Assembly (NCBI GenBank): GCA_003164305.1
Contig: PLSZ01000062.1
Span: forward strand, 11,126-18,109
Reading direction: 5' to 3'
Length of the DNA: 6,984 bases
Origin: Acetobacteraceae bacterium
GTDB taxonomy: Bacteria > Pseudomonadota > Alphaproteobacteria > Acetobacterales > Acetobacteraceae
The translations under genes were made by a program, and so were the position numbers. Below, piece by piece: positions 6,013 through 6,984 of this stretch. Every line of letters starts with the position of its first letter. Position 1 is the first letter of the stretch. The notes beneath the pieces are model-generated. The model ran no database searches. It saw only the letters and a list, made by a program, of their open reading frames with translations, and had not been told where the DNA came from.

Positions 6013-6984
6013 TCACGCCGTTTGCTCTAAGAACGAGGGTGTGTTTTCGACGAAGTCGCGGATGTCGTTCATTTCGTAGCGCACCATCGCAAAGCGCTCG
6101 AGTCCGCAGCCGAAGGCCCAGCCGGCAACGGTCTCGGGATCGTAGCCGACTTCGCGCAACACGTTCGGATGCACCATGCCCGAACCGCCGACCTCGATCC
6201 AGCCCGAGCCGCCGCACGTGCGGCACGTCGCGTCACTGCGCCGGCCGGTCCCGGCGCAGCCCGGACAGGTCGTGTCGATCTCGGCACTCGGTTCGGTGAA
6301 CGGAAAGAACGACGGGCGGAAACGCATTTCTTGTTTGGGTCCGAAGAGTTCGCGCATCATTCCGGTCAACACGCCCTTGAGATGGCCGAAGTGAATGTCG
6401 GGCCCGACCATCAAACCTTCGACTTGGTGGAATTGGTAGAGATGACGGGCATCGACTGCATCGCGGCGATATGCTTTGCCCGGCACGATGATCGCGATCG
6501 GCGGCCCGGATTCACGCATTGCGCGCACCTGCATCGGCGAGGTGTGCGTGCGCAGCACGAGATCGGGCCGCAGATAGAACGAGTCGAGCCCTTCGCGCGC
6601 GGGATGATCGGGCGGGATGTTCAGCGCGTCGAAGTTGTTGGCGTCGGTTTCAATTTCCGGACCTTGCAGCACGGCGAAACCGAGTCGCGTGAAATAGCCG
6701 CCGATGTCTTGCATCACGCGCCGGATCGGGTGGATGGATCCGATGCGTGCCGGCGGCCCGGGCAGCGTGACGTCGATCGTCTCGGAGAGCTGTGATTCGA
6801 GCTGCGCGTTACCGAGCCGGTGCATGGCGACGGCCAGCGCCGACTCCATGCGCTCGACCGCGGCGTTGATCACCTTGCCGGCGTTGGGGCGTTCCGCGGG
6901 CGGCAGCGCGCCGATGCCGCGCCGGATCGTCGTGACCTCGCCGCTGCGGCCGAGAAACCGCACGCGCAGCTCCTCGAGCGCGCG
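6013..6984 (-). CDS. pheS: Phenylalanine-tRNA ligase alpha subunit (5' end outside the window)
   Basis: The visible 323 residues are the catalytic alpha subunit of PheRS, which activates Phe with ATP and transfers it to tRNA-Phe. The frame stays open to the window edge. The GTG at 6963 is internal: it encodes Val in ALEELRVRFLGRSGE, the conserved region that normally follows a 30-40 residue N-terminal helix, so roughly 20-40 residues are missing. Numbering from the edge, class II motif 1 is at about 85-102 (HPIRRVMQDIGGYFTRLGF), motif 2 at about 169-190 (GKAYRRDAVDARHLYQFHQVEG) and motif 3 at about 288-297 (GWAFGCGLER). Between motifs 2 and 3, after PFTEPSAEID, two Cys pairs occur (CPGC and CRTC; residues 240, 243, 254, 257), suggesting a small zinc-binding insertion known from some bacterial PheS. 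The protein ends FVENTPSFLEQTA. A 39-bp gap precedes pheT. Confidence 0.98.
   Translation of the reverse strand, partial: RALEELRVRFLGRSGEVTTIRRGIGALPPAERPNAGKVINAAVERMESALAVAMHRLGNAQLESQLSETIDVTLPGPPARIGSIHPIRRVMQDIGGYFTRLGFAVLQGPEIETDANNFDALNIPPDHPAREGLDSFYLRPDLVLRTHTSPMQVRAMRESGPPIAIIVPGKAYRRDAVDARHLYQFHQVEGLMVGPDIHFGHLKGVLTGMMRELFGPKQEMRFRPSFFPFTEPSAEIDTTCPGCAGTGRRSDATCRTCGGSGWIEVGGSGMVHPNVLREVGYDPETVAGWAFGCGLERFAMVRYEMNDIRDFVENTPSFLEQTA
6214..6267 (-). other. Cys4 (zinc-knuckle-like) insertion coded within pheS
   Basis: The codons for CPGC through CRTC form two CxxC pairs ten residues apart, rich in Gly, just before the GSGMVHPNV substrate-pocket segment. E. coli and Thermus PheS, as I recall them, lack these cysteines, while Bacillus-like PheS have a related Cys-rich insertion. 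Zinc binding is inferred from the motif only. Confidence 0.6.

Noticed and set aside
6013..6963. pheS starting at the GTG at 6963 as a complete gene
   Set aside because: The frame continues upstream to the window edge with family-like residues (ALEELR before VRFLGRSG), so this GTG is an internal Val codon and pheS is partial.
1..6984. Search for tRNA genes, CRISPR-like direct repeats, insertion-sequence ends, toxin-antitoxin pairs or defence genes
   Set aside because: Intergenic spaces are all under about 100 bases and hold none of these; every long frame with family character is one of the six genes described.

Overview
The window is GC-rich bacterial DNA in which every gene I can support lies on the minus strand. 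It therefore reads right to left as one co-directional stretch of six genes, two of them cut by the window edges. There is no tRNA, rRNA, CRISPR array, insertion sequence or phage gene, and no intergenic gap exceeds about 90 bp. The taxon cannot be fixed from sequence alone. The bacterial-type two-subunit PheRS, the cvpA gene directly after pheT, the GTG starts and the high GC suggest a GC-rich free-living bacterium. The pheST-cvpA order resembles the pheS-pheT-zapA-cvpA-mutS2 neighbourhood of Gram-positive-like phyla more than the E. coli pheST-ihfA order. Any phylum assignment is a guess.

Right part (about 3092-6984), housekeeping: pheS (5' end beyond the window edge), pheT and cvpA form a tight operon. 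A 39-bp gap in the same reading frame separates pheS from pheT, and a 4-bp GTGA overlap joins pheT to cvpA. PheS and PheT make the (alpha-beta)2 phenylalanyl-tRNA synthetase. CvpA is a small polytopic inner-membrane protein.

Left part (about 1-3017), metabolic or accessory: a TIGR00266/AIM24-family protein, a 570-residue D-aminoacylase-like amidohydrolase (COG3653 type) and the first 126 residues of an aldo/keto reductase. These genes have ATG starts and clear Shine-Dalgarno sequences, unlike the GTG starts with weak or distant signals of pheT and cvpA. A plausible sigma70-type promoter with an exact 17-bp spacer and overlapping dyads lies between the AIM24-like gene and the amidohydrolase, so the amidohydrolase and reductase may be a separate transcription unit.

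I found no convincing novel multi-gene system. The points most worth checking are the dyad-bearing promoter, the amidohydrolase's departure from the classical D-aminoacylase metal-site motifs, the Cys4 insertion in PheS, the same-frame pheS-TGA-pheT arrangement, and the change of gene content after cvpA.
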